The notes beneath the pieces were generated by a model. It ran no database searches. It was not told the origin of the DNA and saw only the letters and a program-made list of their open reading frames with translations. From the NCBI GenBank assembly GCA_014529385.2, contig CM043968.1, forward strand, positions 9,546,648 through 9,610,647: a stretch of 64,000 nucleotides of DNA. The letters run 5' to 3'. Below, in pieces: positions 62,589 through 64,000 of the stretch; position 1 is the stretch's first letter; each line of letters starts with the position of its first letter. The translations under genes and the position numbers were made by a program. This DNA is from Adiantum capillus-veneris. Lineage: Eukaryota; Streptophyta; Polypodiopsida; Polypodiales; Pteridaceae.

Positions 62589-62780
62589 TGTTGGGGTATA
62601 AAGCCCAATGTGGTCGCCCAGGTAAGTGGGCGGGCCGCCAGGTATGTATACATATTCTTTTGTTAAAACCTAATAAGAACTCACTATGCTCTACACATTA
62701 CAGTAGAGCGAGTTCACCATATCGTCGTGCTCTTCTTCTCGCACTCTCTCTTGCGTCGCACCTCCGCTCGTACTCCTTCA
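62589..62780 (+). mobile_element. 5' LTR of a copia element (192 bp)
   Basis: Begins TGTTGGGGTATAAAGCCC and ends CTCCTTCA, followed after two bases by a PBS-like TGGTATTAGAGC. Short LTR, as in many copia lineages; TATAAAG lies only about 8 bases from the start. It interrupts the chromovirus leader, so the copia element is the younger insertion. Confidence 0.75.
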
Positions 62781-62782
62781 AC

Positions 62783-62796
62783 TGGTATTAGAGCTC
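62783..62796 (+). other. Copia primer binding site
   Basis: TGGTATTAGAGCTC, one base off the initiator-Met TGGTATCAGAGC, two bases after the LTR end. Confidence 0.75.
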
Positions 62797-63867
62797 AGAT
62801 CGAGGCTCGGGGCAGCATTTGCAGGTAGCCAGAGTCACCTGCTCAGATTGGAGTGAGATTCAACAGGCGAAGACACGGCCCCAAATCTTGTGGGAGAACT
62901 CGAAGATCTTGGCGTTCTCAGAATTTCATTATGAGGTCATCTCGGCCACCATTTGGCTTCGACAAAGCTCTGTGCAGGCCATTTTCGACTACGTGGTCTT
63001 GGCGGGTGCAGATCCAACTCTGCAAATTTGGGGTTTCGGCCTACGACTGCAAGTGCTGAGGATATCTGCACTTCCAGAGTGCTGATTTGTGGCTGTCTAC
63101 ACAACGAAGGACGGCTCACAGTTCTTGGAGGCGTGTCACATACGACACGGGCGCACCTACACACAGACTGTAGGCGACATCCACTAGTTCATCAGGTAGC
63201 TTGTGTTTGCTACTTGATATTCCAGATTTCATCCTCACATTGCAGGTACTTCCACATGGGATGTATTGTCAGAGATGATGTATGTTTGTTGAGGGTTTGC
63301 TGGCTGTGAGTCACGCAGCAAACAACCGTCGCAGCAGTTACAGCATATAGTGGGAAATTTGTGGATGTATGACTTTGTGGGAAGTCTATGTACTGTCAGA
63401 TTTACTGTAGCCTTTGTTGAGGTTTGAGTGAGGTTTTATTGAGTTGGGGGATTCTTGAATGTTGAGATCCTTTCGGTGATACAGGTCTTGGAGCGATCCC
63501 TCGAGCACCCTTAGATAGGCAGCTAGGATGTATTGACTGTGAGTTAGACAATTGGGATTGCATCTTTGCTTTACTTCCGTTGAGACATTGTCGTAGTCTA
63601 TGTTTACAGGACAGTGAGAACCAGTACAGGTGCGGGACAGGTTTACCCGCAGCTTACAGTGTTAGAGAGACGGTGTTTTTTGAGCTGTTTTTGGTCTGTT
63701 TTTTTAGTACACCAGAGCCATTTTACAAAGGAGACTCTGGCGAAATTTCTGCTCAATCTGAAGCTTTCTTGGTTCATTTGACAGGTTGATATTGGTTCAG
63801 AGGTCAGTTGACAAGGGAAACTCTGCCGAATTTTTCCCAGGAAAGTAAACTACTGTGAAGCATAGCT
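62797..63867 (+). other. Copia leader, non-coding
   Basis: About 1.07 kb between PBS and gag ATG, GC-richer than the surroundings. Short overlapping frames at 62819-63309 have no recognised motif. A diverged direct repeat (GGAGACTCTGGCGAAATTT / GGGAAACTCTGCCGAATTT) occurs near 63730 and 63810. Confidence 0.5.
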
Positions 63868-64000
63868 ATGGTTGGATCACAGGACACTGCTCTTTACAAT
63901 ATCAAGAAGCTGGATGGAACCAATTTCCAAGTGTGGAAGAAGCAGATTTGGCACGTGTTGGTACAAAAGAAGCAGATAAAACCTATAAAGCTCAAGGGGA
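63868..64000 (+). CDS. Copia gag, N-terminal part, runs off the window
   Basis: The frame opens with ATG at 63868 and stays open for 44 codons to the window end. KKLDGTNFQVWKKQI is the conserved N-terminal motif of copia gag (the LDGTNFxxWK box that precedes the UBN2-type capsid domain). The LTR and PBS upstream fit. Whether the element is intact cannot be judged from here. Confidence 0.85.
   Translation, partial: MVGSQDTALYNIKKLDGTNFQVWKKQIWHVLVQKKQIKPIKLKG

Overview
The window looks like nuclear DNA from a large, repeat-rich land-plant genome. A fern or another non-flowering plant is my guess, not a demonstration. No intact host gene, rRNA or tRNA is recognisable. Nearly everything identifiable is a decayed transposable element: Ty3/gypsy and Ty1/copia pol fragments with many stops and frameshifts, long terminal repeats (LTRs), initiator-Met primer binding sites, long (CT)n, (GA)n and (GT)n microsatellites, and poly-C tracts.

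Layout. 1-10995: one decayed Ty3/gypsy element on the + strand (element 1). It has a non-coding leader with a repeated palindrome, then gag, protease, RT-RNase H, two integrase-type zinc domains, the integrase core, and an extra 3' frame with a second retropepsin-like domain. A solo LTR with perfect 5-bp target duplication (4350-5122) sits between gag and protease. 10996-15941: a probable 3' LTR, then a second leader with the same palindrome, a broken gag-like gene without any pol, and another LTR. 15942-22200: non-coding, with tandem duplications and a long field of degenerate AGTGCTT repeats. 22205-24830: a broken transposase-like gene with duplicated segments. 28261-29557: an array of long fold-back hairpins. 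33913-42705: a complete but dead chromovirus on the - strand with both LTRs, PBS, PPT and 5-bp target duplication. 43596-45860: a - strand promoter-like segment, a 152-bp AT-rich tandem array and a short gag-like start, probably the 5' end of another LTR element. 49896-51940: an internally deleted copia element (-). 53505-54190: an orphan Ty3 RT fragment. 60852-62588: the 5' LTR and start of a second chromovirus copy (+), interrupted at 62589 by a copia element whose 5' LTR, PBS and gag start run off the right edge.

How the parts relate. Elements are nested (solo LTR inside element 1; copia inside the second chromovirus copy), and LTRs and leaders are where microsatellites and tandem arrays have grown. 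The most unusual signals are: (1) a 3' frame after integrase in element 1 that begins with a second aspartic-protease domain; (2) fold-back units at 28.2-29.3 kb whose arms differ between units but match each other within a unit; (3) a twin perfect hairpin between the two integrase zinc domains that reads like a template-switch scar; (4) the palindrome AAATAATCGCGATTATTT kept at about 290-bp spacing in two otherwise diverged leaders. Homology calls come from motif reading; no database search was possible.
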